Shown: positions 46,524 through 57,537 of the stretch, piece after piece
Numbering within the stretch: position 1 is the first letter of the stretch
Layout of the letters: each line of letters opens with the position of its first letter
Assembly (NCBI GenBank): GCA_900175165.2
Contig: FWWN02000704.1
Coordinates: forward strand, 62,001 to 126,000
Length of the DNA: 64,000 nucleotides
Source of the DNA: Rhizomucor pusillus
Lineage: Eukaryota; Mucoromycota; Mucoromycetes; Mucorales; Lichtheimiaceae
Direction: 5' to 3'
Notes under the pieces: generated by a model
Database searches by the model: none
Seen by the model: the letters and a program-made list of their open reading frames with translations, nothing else
What the model was told of the DNA's origin: nothing
Program-made: the position numbers and the translations under genes

Positions 46524-47453
46524 ATGCTCAACTACTCGACTTACCCTGGCGGCCAGCCTCAAGCACTCACTGTTACCGTGCATTCCGCGTCGAACCTGGT
46601 AAACGTGGAGCACTTTGGCAAACAGGATCCGTTTGTCCAGCTCTCGTTGAACTACTCGGATGCATCATCCTACCAAAAGACTTTCACTCACAAAGATGCA
46701 GGCAAGAATGCTACTTGGAACCAGACCCTGACTCTGCCCGGTTCCTCCTCAGAGCTATACGTCGAAGTCATGGATGAAGAGACTTTTGCCGCGGCAGAAC
46801 TGATCGGATTTGCCGCTATTCCGCTGAATCAAGTAGTCCAAGGGCAATTAGCAGCGGTGTTTCCCCTTTACACGGTGGACGGTAAAACGGCTGGTGATCT
46901 CTACTTGACCTTGTCGTACAGCCAGCAACAATATCCCTCTCCTCAGTTCGTCAGGGGCCAATCTTACATTAACGAGGGTCACCAACAACGATGCAAGTCT
47001 CTTCGCAAGAAAGCTGTCATGTCCGATGTAGGCGCCATTGCCGCGGGCGGTGCTTTGGCTGTCGGTGCTGGATTACTTGGCAAGAAATTGTTTGATAACT
47101 ATCAGCATGATCAGGCGCAGCGCCAAGAAGAACAAGAGCGATTTGAGCGGGAGCGTCAACGACTCGAAGAGGAAAAGGCAAGACTCCATCAACAGCAGCA
47201 AGAATTCCAGCAGCATCAACATCAACAGTATTCTCACCCAGGACACCAGGGTGGTGGTTCTCCCCACCATCACCATCAACACCATCATCATCACCAAGGC
47301 GGTCACGGCGCTCGTGCATGGGATCCAGTTGGCACCTATGCCGCGGGTGATCGCGTTGAATATCACGGTCGAACATATGTTTGTTTACAAGGTCACACCT
47401 CTAATCCTACTTGGATGCCAGGTGCTGCTCACTCACTTTGGCAACCATGCTAA
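46524..47453 (+). CDS. C2 domain fused to a chitin-binding CBM5/12 module
   Basis: Single exon, 309 residues, ATG at 46524. Residues about 10-135 form a C2 domain: ALTVTVHSASNLVNVEHFGKQDPFVQLSL, WNQTLTLPGSSSELYVEVMDEE, LIGFAAIPLNQV, DLYLTLSY. A Gly/Ala-rich segment follows (SDVGAIAAGGALAVGAGLLGKKLF, perhaps membrane-associated), then a charged helix (RQEEQERFERERQRLEEEKARL), a Gln/His-rich linker with long His runs, and a C-terminal CBM5/12-type module, AWDPVGTYAAGDRVEYHGRTYVCLQGHTS...LWQPC, with its Trp/Tyr ligand residues. No signal peptide is visible, so how a carbohydrate-binding module would meet chitin is unclear. The domains are from recognised patterns; the function is not known to me. 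It converges on the Efm6-like gene with 5 bp between stops. Confidence 0.85.
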   Translation: MLNYSTYPGGQPQALTVTVHSASNLVNVEHFGKQDPFVQLSLNYSDASSYQKTFTHKDAGKNATWNQTLTLPGSSSELYVEVMDEETFAAAELIGFAAIPLNQVVQGQLAAVFPLYTVDGKTAGDLYLTLSYSQQQYPSPQFVRGQSYINEGHQQRCKSLRKKAVMSDVGAIAAGGALAVGAGLLGKKLFDNYQHDQAQRQEEQERFERERQRLEEEKARLHQQQQEFQQHQHQQYSHPGHQGGGSPHHHHQHHHHHQGGHGARAWDPVGTYAAGDRVEYHGRTYVCLQGHTSNPTWMPGAAHSLWQPC

Positions 47454-47458
47454 AAAAT

Positions 47459-48373
47459 TTATTTCTTCTTCATCAAATAAAGTCGCAAACCTTCCCTGTT
47501 GTACGTCTGTCGTTTCGGATCCTCCTCTATCTAAAAAAGGTTTAGTCTCAATTTGGACAATGTGAGCTTATTTTTTGACATGCCTCTGTCAAGTGGAACA
47601 GTTTCCGGGCCATCTGGAAGAACCGTTTATCAGCCTTTCTTCGCTTCTTGTAACTCATGTATATATCAGTATCCTTGTTGGATATTGCCGCCAGAGAATC
47701 CAAAAGCGGCTGAAATGCTACTTCGAGGTATACGCAGTCTGATGCCAATATCACGTCGGGAACAAACTGGATGGTATCGGGTACAGGCTCACCCCTATGC
47801 ACCGCAATTATTATTAACACCTTGCGCTTCCATTGACAAAGTTTTTTGGTAGTTCATGCTTTTGGTACTTGCCAATTTAAGACTTGAGCCTGGACATTGT
47901 TCTGTACATTGTTGTGCAGGATATTCTGCTCCATAAGGTTCATCATTGGGCTAGAGATAACGGCAGCAACAGCAGTCAATGTGTCTTTCAGTGCAAAAGG
48001 GATCTATACACGTTTCTTACATTTGATCGGTAATGACCATAGTGTCGAGGTTTGGACATCCCATGGCAACACCAATGCCTACGAGACCGGTGCCAGCTCC
48101 GACTTCGACTATTTTCTTGTTCTCCAGAAACTTTCCAGAGCATTGCTGGTTTTTCCAAAGCATATAGTCAATCATAACATTTGCAGCTTCCCAAGTTTTC
48201 CCGCCACAGCCACCGCTGAGATCTTGAAAAAGTCTAATGGGTTTTGACAGCAGCTCGAATGGGAATTCAGAGATTCCAGTTGTGATCGGGGAAGGTTTAG
48301 CTTCGACAAGTTCAAGACCACCAAAGGGATCTTCGTTTTGTTCGCGTTCGATTGTTTCTATGACAGCAGGCAT
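47459..48373 (-). CDS. EFM6: Efm6/METTL21-like protein lysine methyltransferase
   Basis: Four exons, 48373-48021, 47950-47873, 47794-47584 and 47530-47459; 237 residues (yeast Efm6 246). It is a seven-beta-strand SAM methyltransferase; Efm6 methylates eEF1A. Signatures: GGCGGKTWEAANVMIDYM, the SAM motif IVEVGAGTGLVGIG, VITDQIPMMNLMEQNI, NWGEP, the family DxxY-type motif DVILASDCVYLEVAFQPLL, and MSYKKRRKADKRFF. The C-terminus EEDPKRQTYNREGLRLYLMKKK comes from a separate last exon. Introns 2 and 3 both start with GC (GCAAGT and GCATGT). Only these donors give NW|GEP and LTE|IEEDP in frame, and the four exon lengths then sum exactly to 238 codons. A METTL21 relative with another substrate is the alternative. 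Confidence 0.85.
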
Positions 48374-48917
48374 TGGTATTGATAACGGTGGTCAAAAAAT
48401 TGGGCAAGATAAAGAGGAGGTGAAAAAAATAAAAGAGCTTCTTCCTGCCTTTTTTAGATAGCATGTTCAAGAGGTACAATCTGAGTGGTGCATGCAGCCC
48501 TTTTCCATGCCCGCCTTGTGCCAGGCTTCCACTGCATCGTACTTCTCGTCTTGTCGATCCTTGGCTTATATAGCATAACATTGAAACCATGGCAACAACA
48601 TCGGCGCCCATTGGATGTCTGTGCGCCTATGGCTCGTGCACCTACCAAGCGTCACATAGGAAAACGATACAACGACGCCGTTTTATTGCTGCAGCAAAGA
48701 ACAAGAAAAATGTGATGGAAAAATGACATAAGAAAGAGACAGTTGCAAGAAGAAATCATAAATGTACATATTGCGGGGGAGGTGGATGGATGGGCTGATT
48801 GTGCAATGTATATATCGGTTGCATGACATTAAAACAAAAAATCAAAAATATTTAGCGACAATGAGAAAGGAATAAAGGAAAAATCACGCCATGTATCCTC
48901 TTGTCTTTTCCATAGAT
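48374..48917. other. Intergenic upstream of the Efm6-like gene
   Basis: About 540 bp containing the Efm6-like promoter; no gene seen. Confidence 0.45.
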
Positions 48918-49139
48918 TTATCGAGGTGTTGAGACTTTTCGGCACGGAATACAAAGAAACCAACGCAGCTTTGATTTTACGTTGGATAAGCAAAAACTTG
49001 ACGCGCTGCCTGTCGAGGACATCGTGGAACCATTGTTGTGCGGATCTGGTGGACTCGGAGGTTCAGAGTCAGGTTTTGGTGGTCTAGGGTTTGAGGGTCG
49101 AGGGCGTCGTAGTTGGATAGCAACCTGGGCTGTAGACAT
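48918..49139 (-). CDS. Candidate 73-residue Pro-rich small protein
   Basis: From the ATG at 49139 the frame is open for 73 residues: MSTAQVAIQLRRPRPSNPRP, a Pro/Ser-rich middle, and a C-terminus with WFLCIPCRK. The same frame is open upstream through a good acceptor (ACATAG before 49212) and, across a 98-nt intron with donor GTATGT at 49313, into a further coding-like exon (CRYQGNSAADQFTDGQYC) that has no ATG. A TATATAAAAA box lies at 49441-49450 on the minus strand. This looks like a transcribed spliced gene whose first in-frame ATG is in exon 2, or whose true start I have missed. No family recognised. Confidence 0.3.
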   Translation of the reverse strand: MSTAQVAIQLRRPRPSNPRPPKPDSEPPSPPDPHNNGSTMSSTGSASSFCLSNVKSKLRWFLCIPCRKVSTPR

Positions 49140-49450
49140 TTGGCAGCCTAGGGAGTGTACGGTAGGGACGACTGCCTGCAGGTTCAATGTGGTCAAAGCG
49201 TAGAGTGATTGCCTATGTAATGTCTGATTAAAAAAGGACCGAAGTGATAAACATGAAGACGCGTGCTAGCATAAAAATCCATGCAAACCAGGACGCATAA
49301 TCAAGCTACATACCTGTAGTCTACGGCGGTTGACGCGTCTCGAGCACTACCTATGCAGTACTGACCGTCTGTAAACTGATCGGCAGCGCTGTTGCCCTGA
49401 TAACGGCAGGCAATATTTGGTAAAAATCTTTGCTGATCACTTTTTATATA

Positions 49451-52400
49451 TACACGCTACAAAATTGAAAACATGTGGATTTTGAAGGAAACAAAGTTTT
49501 TCCCCTGTCTGGCATACAATGCGAAGAATGGTAGAAAATAAGGCGACTGTTCATGTGCTAGGGGATCTCCTCATGAACACACGAACGAACTTTATCTATA
49601 TGCCTACCAGCTTGGCGACGCTATCGCGCGATCTCACTGTTGAAGGAGTCGGAATTCTGTATCGTGAATATCTCATTATAGCCTCCTATACTCATTGCTA
49701 CGAAAATGAACCTCTTCTCCTCTTGTCTCCCTGCAAGGCCCTATCCTCGTCGTCTTTCGAACTTGGAAAATATTGTGTCACCATCTCGTGCGTCTCTTCG
49801 GTAATTCTTAACAGTCCCCCGTACTTCCAAATAGGGCTTATGGCCGAAGTGATTTACCCCGATTGAAAGTGACAAAATGTCCATGTATTTCGACTCAGGA
49901 CCGCAATAACCAAGATAGACCCTTATTCTATTCTCAGCTGCGGCATTACCAGGATGCTGCAATCGAGATCTCTGCGTATCAATGCACATGGAAGTAATAC
50001 AGCATCGCTGTATGATGTATTTTTGCTAAGCACCGCAGTGCCTTCATTGTGTGCCATATCTCAAAGACGTCATCTAGAGAGATAGGCTGAGCTTAGCATA
50101 TCGCGCGTCAATTCAGCTTGCTGCGCATGTCAGCTAACGTCTCCAAAGTCTATTTTCACGCCCTTGAATCTTGGCTCAGAAAAGGAAAGCCTGACGCTAT
50201 TAGACGAATTCAGTTGATTGCAAGGTATGTTCAAGTATTTCGTGCTATCGAGCTACGCACCAGAAAATTCATTGGAATCCTTGCTGATTAATACAACTTT
50301 CGAGAATCAACATTGATTTGTCAAATCTAACGATCTTAAACAATACTGTTGTCATCTGATGATTTTACATCCCAATAAGCACAGATATACCACCCGGAAT
50401 GTCATTCACCTATATCGCGACAATGCACGCAGAGATATCCAATAGAAGACATGTCATATGTTTATAAAAGAGACACGTTGCTTTTTTCACGTTATGTACT
50501 CGTTGCTACGCATCAGCAAAATGTCAGGATATTTACACAGGTATAAAGTCAGTCCTTTTCGATCTTCTTCCGCGGCAGAAGCCTCCTTATTTTAATGACA
50601 GATATATTTTCTCGTTCCAGGGTCCTCTTTCGGATGGCGGAACACACATTGTCTTTCTTGTTCAAGAAACGATAAACTTTTCGAGATTTCATACATATGT
50701 CGCGTCCGCCATATTTGAATATGATTTTTTCTTAAGACCAGCTAACGATGGCAAATCATTACCGATTTAGTGTTTGCGTATTCCATAAAAATCCGCAACT
50801 TTCCATATTTGTTGTTATTATATGCGCAAACAGCACTAGCACTGCTGTGTTTTTTAACTGATACCGGTGAGGCGCAGATGCAACGATTGATCCTCGTTCG
50901 ATGCATGGCCGGATGTTCTTGATTATTCCAAAATTAGTCAATACATTACGGGGAAGGACCATCCAGGGTTCCTATCAAATGTACCTCATATTATCGTGCA
51001 CTGTACAATGTACCATATGAGACCGAACAAAAAGGAAGGCATAGCTATTACCTCCTGATAATCTATTTTCTTCTGCTTCTGTTCCTGGCTCCTCGTCAGC
51101 GCAATGTGTGCTCAGGGGCGTGACAGGATGGCAAAGAAGAGGTGTGTAAATTCACTTTACGTTAACGTCTGTTGCACAGGCACCCCCTTGTACAACATCA
51201 AGATTTTTCAAATCGAGTAACATGAGCCATACTAAGGTTTTCAATCGAGATTAAATTCATGCATATTTGTATGCGAGCGTGTTTGCAAATACTACAAGTA
51301 TGTATTGGTTAGGTTATCGCCATTGCACAGTCATATCTTGATATGTATGGGGTTTCACATGATCGTAAGAATCCGGTTAGTTTGGATGAGACGCCTCTCA
51401 GGGATGCCGAGAACCCTAGCTATGCATCTGAACTTTCTTTTTTTACCTCGATTCAGAAGAATTCTGGATGGTTTTTTTTTTTCGTCAGGATAACTACAAT
51501 GGATATATGTATCGTGCTGCTAAAGATTGCAGTTCCCAAAGGTCGGTTCTCGCGCGACTTGGAAGCATTATTTGCGGAGAGCTACTCATAGAATTCGCGT
51601 TTGTAGAGCCCACGAGTGCGCTGAACCAACTCGGCTTTTAATGGCGCCACTTTTATCAATAAAAGATCGGTCAGATTTAATGAATTTACAGAAGAAAGGG
51701 ATAGCATAAAGTAGGAATGTAGTGTTGCTAAATCATTTGCGCTGTAGTGCAATCGCAGGAGCAGTACTGTGTATTTGCACTAGCAGACCCGCAAGTACTA
51801 TTTAACGTAATACATACAGAGGGAACCCTCTCTATTGTCATTTAGACCAAAACATGCTGTATACTGAAGAGAAATATGCAACAGGTACGATTGTGCACCA
51901 CCAGAGCTGTTACATATTGATAAGGTACTTCATCGGATTGGTGGTTTAGCATTGAAACTTTGATAATAGATAACTGTTCCAACCCGCCTTGTCCAAGTAT
52001 CACATTAATGAAGCAGAAAGTTGCATTGACGAATTGTTTAAATAGCAGACATTGGATGACACCTATTGTAAAAGATTCATACCGGCAAAATCCTCCCATG
52101 CATTTATACAGAGCTCATCGTCATCAATCAGGCCTTCGATCGGTGAAGGATCATAAGAATTTCAAAGATGGCGACTTGATAGGCTTTAGTCCTACTTACA
52201 TATGTTTCAAAGTTTGTGACAGAGATAGTAATCATGGTTTCGTTTTCACTTTTTGCGTACCATTAGTTCGAGCCAGGGATGGTGATAAAGCTTTTCGGGC
52301 TACGATTATCAGAGATGTGACTGATCCATTATGAAATCATTGTTTTTCTTTGCAGACTGATCAATAACATATCTTACATACTTTCAGATGGTCTAGTATT

Positions 52401-53151
52401 TGACTGCTGTTTCTGCGCTGCAGTTGTGGCAAACAAGTAGGCTGCTTGCTTGAGATCGAAAGCAGATACATCCTCAAGCGACTGTTACCTTTCCTAAGAC
52501 TTTATTTCAGGTGAAGTTAGAGAAAATAATAATTGGAGAATGTAAGCAATGAAGATATTTCCAATGAGCATCGTAGCAGGCCATTGTTAAAAGCGTGGAA
52601 TATCATTGGGACCACACGAACTGGCGAATCAGGAAACGCATAAAATTGAGGTAATGTTTGATGGTTGCCATAGAAAGTAACTGAAATTTCAGGGGTGAAT
52701 GAAAGAAGAGGAAGGGGAGGGAGAGAAAAGCCAGAAGGGCCTGGAGTTCTTGAAGGCATCGAGTCTATGATGATGGGAGCCGAATCGCATTCACCGCCGC
52801 AAAAGGCATAGGCTGTTCCAGCATGCGTGGGGGATGGACAGAAAGTCTATGCCGAAACGGGCGGAGACATACGTCAACAACCCGTTCCAGTCTCTAGTTT
52901 GTAATTCCTTGTGTTGTTAACAAAGAGACTCGTTAAGGCTGAGCACAGGTGATCCGAATGGTCGGTAATGAAGTATACAGGATCACGTAGCTCTTTGTCA
53001 ACGGATCGTTTGGATTTAACCCCTTGGTGGCCCCCCTTTTTTTTCCTTACACCGGCGACGCACACACACGCAAGTTGTTACCCAAGGTCAGCAGCATTAA
53101 TCAACAATCCGCTTTGCATTTCCTTTTTCTACATATTTCTCTTTTTCGATA
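49451..53151. other. Gene-poor region of about 3.7 kb
   Basis: AT-rich, with no frame above about 125 codons and no conserved motif. The longest (51960-52334 plus) begins without ATG and matches nothing I know. No repeats or transposon ends noticed. The final 250 bp are the promoter and leader of the F-box/WD40 gene, including a T-run next to CACACACACG at about 53035-53070. Confidence 0.45.
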
Positions 53152-54833
53152 ATGGATCTATACCCTCTCAACGACCTGTCGCCGCCAGCAACTCCTCCGA
53201 GCTGTAGCAGCAGTACTAGCAGCAACAAGAGTTATAGACACCAGTCATCTTACCTCGACATCTCCATGGGGGACAGCCCGCTCGAGGTGTCATCCATGTT
53301 AGACAAGAACCGTCTGGACTACATTGCTAGAGTCAAGCATACATTTCAACAGCTTGACACCCGTCAAAAGCATTTCTTCCTCTCAGAGATTCTCGCCTGT
53401 TGCGACAACCAGCTGTTGGCCTTTCTTAATACTCTCATCGCTCCTAGATTGAAAATCGACTTTTTGAAGCAACTTCCAACCGAACTAGCTCTCCACGTGC
53501 TCTCCTTTGTTGACGACCCCCGAACACTTGCCCGTGCCTCACGGGTATCTAGATACTGGAACAATCTGCTTAAAGACGACTCCACCTGGAAAGAGCTATG
53601 CCTGAAGCAATATTATCGCCAGAAGCATCTGCGTATACCCATGACAAACCTCTCATCCATTGCATCCTTTCGCGAGTACTTTCGAAGGAAATACAACATC
53701 GATGCTGCCTGGAGACAGGGCGGCAAGGTCATCTCGTGCCACAATGATATTGATTCAGCTCTAGTGACGAGTTTACAAGTGGAGGATCCTTTCATTGTTG
53801 TCGGTTGCGATAATCACCATATTGAGGTTTTTGACAGCACCACCGGAAAGCATGTGAGGACCTTGCTTGGTCATGAAGGTGGAGTCTGGGCTTTGCAATT
53901 CCTTAAAGTCAGCGACAACGAGACTATCCTCGTATCCGGCGGTTGCGACAGGTCAGTATTAAACTGGCGTAGAAAAAGGATATAACAATGAAGCTGCAAG
54001 ATAGAAAACTAAGACAAAATTCATCTGTTTTTGCTTGATTTAGGGAAGCCCGCGTGTGGGAGCTTACAACAGGAGAGCAACGTCATGTGCTCCGGGGTCA
54101 TTCATCCACTATTCGATGCCTAAAGATGTGCGATTCCAAAATTGCCGTGACCGGCTCACGCGATACAACACTCCGTATCTGGGATATTGAAAATGGCACC
54201 TTGCGCCACCTCTGTATGGGCCATCAGGCGAGCGTTCGTTGCTTGGATATCCATGGAAAGAGGGTGGCATCAGGATCATATGACGCAACTGCGCGTCTGT
54301 GGGATATAGAAACTGGCCAATGCTTACATACATTTGTCGGCCATCATTCGCAGATATACGCGGTTGCCTTTGATGGCGAACGGGTTGTAACGGGTTCACT
54401 CGACTCACACATTCGAGTATGGTCACCGGAAACAGGTCAATGTCTCGCAACTTTGCTTGGCCATACATCGCTTGTCGGTCATCTTCAGCTGTTGCCGTCC
54501 GATCCTTCGATACTCGTCAGTGGCGGGTCAGATGGATGTCTTCGCGTATGGGATCTCGATAACTATGAGTGTAAACACCGTATTTCAGCACACGACAATT
54601 CCGTAACTTGTCTACAATTCGACGATCGACGCATTATCAGCGGAGGAAGCGATGGACGTGTCAAGCTTTGGGATTTGGAAACTGGGACACTTGTCCGCGC
54701 TTTAACGCAGCCTGCACGGACAGTATGGAAAGTACATTTTAACGCAACCAAAGCTGTAGTCGTAATGCAACGGCAGACACTTTCAGACGTGCAAACAGCG
54801 ATAGAGCTACACAATTTTGACACTCAAGACTGA
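53152..54833 (+). CDS. F-box/WD40 substrate receptor of SCF ubiquitin ligase (Cdc4/Fbxw7-like)
   Basis: Two exons, 53152-53951 and 54044-54833, encode 529 residues. A Ser/Pro-rich N-terminus is followed by a helical region (VKHTFQQLDTRQKHFFLSEIL, the D-domain-like dimerisation segment of Cdc4/Fbxw7), then an F-box (LKQLPTELALHVLSFVDDPRTLARASRVSRYW), and seven or eight WD40 repeats from about residue 205 (for example HVRTLLGHEGGVWALQF, REARVWELTTGEQRHVLRGH, LRIWDIENGTLRHLCMGHQASVRCLDI, ARLWDIETGQCLHTFVGH). Such proteins bring phosphodegron substrates to Skp1-Cul1-Rbx1. The architecture is of the Cdc4/Pop1/Fbxw7 class; a Met30-type relative cannot be excluded. The splice GGCDR|EARVW restores a WD repeat, supporting the junction. 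Confidence 0.93.
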
Positions 54834-55146
54834 TCAAGACGATGTAGAGACAAGATCAAAAGTAGTAGCTTTCCTTCCTTCTCTCTCTTCCTCTTTCTCT
54901 CCCCTTTCTTTACCATTCTCACACGCACATATTTCCTCATATCCTTCCATGCTTCATTTTTGCACTCCCATACGAGTACTTGCTCATATACCAAGTCGAT
55001 ATCCCCGGCCCTCCCACGGCGCCTGTAATGTCCCAGACTATCATTCTTTCCCGGCAGGTCTAATATTCCACATTTTCGTTTGTTTGATATTGCTTTCGTC
55101 TACACAGATTGTATTGTTCATAAACCAGAAATAACAGCAAACTCTT

Positions 55147-55683
55147 TTAAGTCTTTCTCGGTGTCTCCAAGTACCATACGCTGCATGATAAGATATATAT
55201 TTTAGCAATGATGTTTTGCAACACCCACTCACAAACTGACCTGTTGGTGGCGAATTCTGCTGGAGCGACAGGTTCAGCCTGGCGAACATGTGCGTTAGTT
55301 GGCATTCGTTTCGTGTTGGCGGGATATATACGGCGGATCCCTTACCGATTGTCCTCGCAGCGATCCAGTAAGGCGTCTGTCACGTTCCATCATTTGCTTG
55401 TCCCAGAGGTCGAGGCCGTATCGCGTGGGCTGTCAATTATAAACAAAATGAAGCTCGCGTTCAGCAAGAGATATACTCGATTGTTTCAATGCGAGTATGC
55501 CTAACCTTTCTGTCGTTGGTATAGTATTTAATGAGGTGCATGCCAGCACCGGAGGCGCCGAAGAAACCGGCAATAATACCGAATGGGATCAATGCCTCGA
55601 ATGGAACAGGCTTTTTAAAGTGCACAGTGAGTCGCTACGCCTAGCTTGCATACTACTCGTCGTCGTCGTAAATACTCTACCAT
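55147..55683 (-). CDS. NDUFA1: NADH:ubiquinone oxidoreductase MWFE subunit (NDUFA1 type)
   Basis: Five short exons. Exon 1 appears to be only the ATG at 55683-55681, directly followed by GTAGAG; exon 2 is 55610-55506 (PVPFEALIPFGIIAGFFGAS); exon 3 starts PTRYGLDLWDKQMMERDRRL and ends RGQS; exon 4 encodes AEPVAPAEFATN; and exon 5 ends YLETPRKT before TAA at 55147-55149. About 93 residues. One membrane helix (IPFGIIAGFFGASGAGMHLI) and the conserved MERDRRLTG identify the complex I accessory subunit; fungal homologues begin MPVPFEALLPYG, which is exactly what the ATG-only exon plus exon 2 gives. The last exons extend beyond the core and are less certain. It needs no presequence, as usual for this subunit. 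Confidence 0.85.
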
Positions 55684-56612
55684 AGTAGTGGCTTCCGAGA
55701 GTAGAGGGTGTTAAAGGTGGATAAACAAATTCGACGAGTCTTGACCGCTGGCTTTGAATCGACTCGGCGGTGACGTTGTTTCTTGGTTCGGATTTGCTGC
55801 CCCTGAGCCTGATACTTCCAACCGATTGCATCAAAGTTTTACAATAACTTGTACATATTTCATACTCGAAATACTCGAAATGGATAATATTAGCTCATAA
55901 AAACATCAGATACACCGGAAGGTGACTAATAATGATTCTATCTGAGATCATCTTATTTCGAAACAGTAAAGAAATAGAGAGCCAACATGCTTGAGAAGAT
56001 GGAAGAATAATGACTACAAATACGAGATAGTATATTCACTAGTTACGTTTGATATCTTTGAAGAAGATCATATTTGATAATTTTGTCGTCTTGTCACAAT
56101 GGATGTGTGACACTTTGAATTTAAATGCAATGCCGATACGTACCTTTCCACCGTGGCATGCTGTAGTGGGGAACAAAGAAACAAGCCGTGCATGGAGAAT
56201 GTCGCATATGGACACTACTCGCGCAAGATTCACTTTGAATTTATCCTTTCATTTAATCCAGCATGCTAAGCATCCGTCATCGAGGCGCTTATGTACGTAG
56301 TAGCCCTATTTCAGAGCATATGCAAGTCATTAATCCAATGTCAATTAAGCAGATATGTAAGACTTTTATTGTATAACGTTAGATAGTTTCGTTCGAAACA
56401 GCTTGTTTGTTGTTGCCTGCAACTGAGTAGCATGGAGGATAATAAAGATCAGTTGCATGCTTGCTGCTTGATTGTCATTATTCGATGGACTTGGTAGAAA
56501 CAGAAACGGTATCGGTATCACACTCAAAAGTCGCGAGGATATTATTTGTGGATATTTCATCGGGAGGCGCAGGCAGAGAGCAGACGTGTTCGACTTGCAA
56601 ACAATCGCTGCA
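55684..56612. other. Divergent spacer between NDUFA1 and Maf genes
   Basis: About 930 bp, AT-rich. Frames on both strands are short and unrecognised; the plus-strand frame just upstream of the Maf ATG is open but does not look like Maf. Confidence 0.45.
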
Positions 56613-57537
56613 ATGCCGTTGGACTTGCCCTGGCTACATGAGCTGAATAAGAAAACGATCGTCCTTGGATCCGGATCTCCAAGAAGACGCGAGATCTTGA
56701 CGGACTTGGTATGTCAGTAACTGCAACGTTGGGCATGTTTCTATTGACTGATAACGGTGGTCCGTAAGGGGGTCCGCTTTCAAGTGGTTACGACACTGAA
56801 ACCCGACGAAAACGATCCTCATGCATATGCTACGCCGACAGAGTACGTGGCCGACACAGCTCTCATGAAAGCAAAGGAGATATTCCAGCGCTGCAAAGTA
56901 AGTGCGTATATATGCAGACGGCTCTTTGCGCTCTTTTTCTAATTCGGGGCTGTGCCGAATTACAATAAAAAAGGAGGATCCTTCGCTTCCAAAAGCAGAT
57001 GTTGTTATTGGCGCTGACACGGTTGTCGTAGTTGACAACAAGGTGCTAGAGAAACCTCACGACGCTGCAGACGCCAAGCGCATGTTACGAATGCTGAGCG
57101 GGCGGAGTCATGAAACATTGACGGGAGTGCAGATCCTGATAGCAGAGAAAGATGGAGGAGGATATAAACAGCATAGCTTTGTCGAATGCACGCGTGTCAG
57201 ATTTTTCGAGATAGACGATGAAACACTGGATGCATGTAAGCAGCGCAAGAGATGGCCGATAACTGTCCTTCAGCCACCCAACCCGGTTGAACCTTTTCTG
57301 GAATAGACGTTGTATCCGGTGAACCGTTTGACAAGGCGGGCGCTTACGGAATACAGGGAAGCGCTTCTCTCTTTATCCAAGGCCTAGACGGCGACTACTG
57401 GAATGTGGCAAGTATTACACAATGCGTTGCAGTCCTTTATTTTTTGCTTACATTGTTTGCGCTATATTTTCACGTAGGTCGGTCTTCCGAAAGCTCGTTT
57501 GTACAAAGAGTTGGAATCCATTTTTCGAGTAACATAA
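56613..57537 (+). CDS. Maf/ASMTL-type nucleotide pyrophosphatase
   Basis: Five exons: 56613-56708, 56769-56897, 56974-57235, 57307-57407, 57478-57537; 215 residues. Maf proteins hydrolyse nucleoside triphosphates, often modified or non-canonical ones, to monophosphates, and restrain cell division in bacteria. Signatures: IVLGSGSPRRREIL, GVRFQVV, TALMKAKEI, VVIGADTVVVVDNKVLEKP, MLRMLSGRSHETLTGV, the loop VSGEPFDKAGAYGIQG, and GDYWNVVGLPKARLYKEL. Intron 4 appears to use a GC donor (GTG|GCAAGT), which yields the family NVVGLP; a GT donor three bases upstream would give NVGLP and also keeps frame. The start at 56613 gives MPLDLPWLHELNKK, a short N-terminal extension like that of eukaryotic Mafs. 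Confidence 0.92.

Noticed and set aside
51960..52334. 124-codon plus-strand frame
   Set aside because: Begins without ATG, has no motif or splice support, and composition is like the surrounding non-coding DNA.
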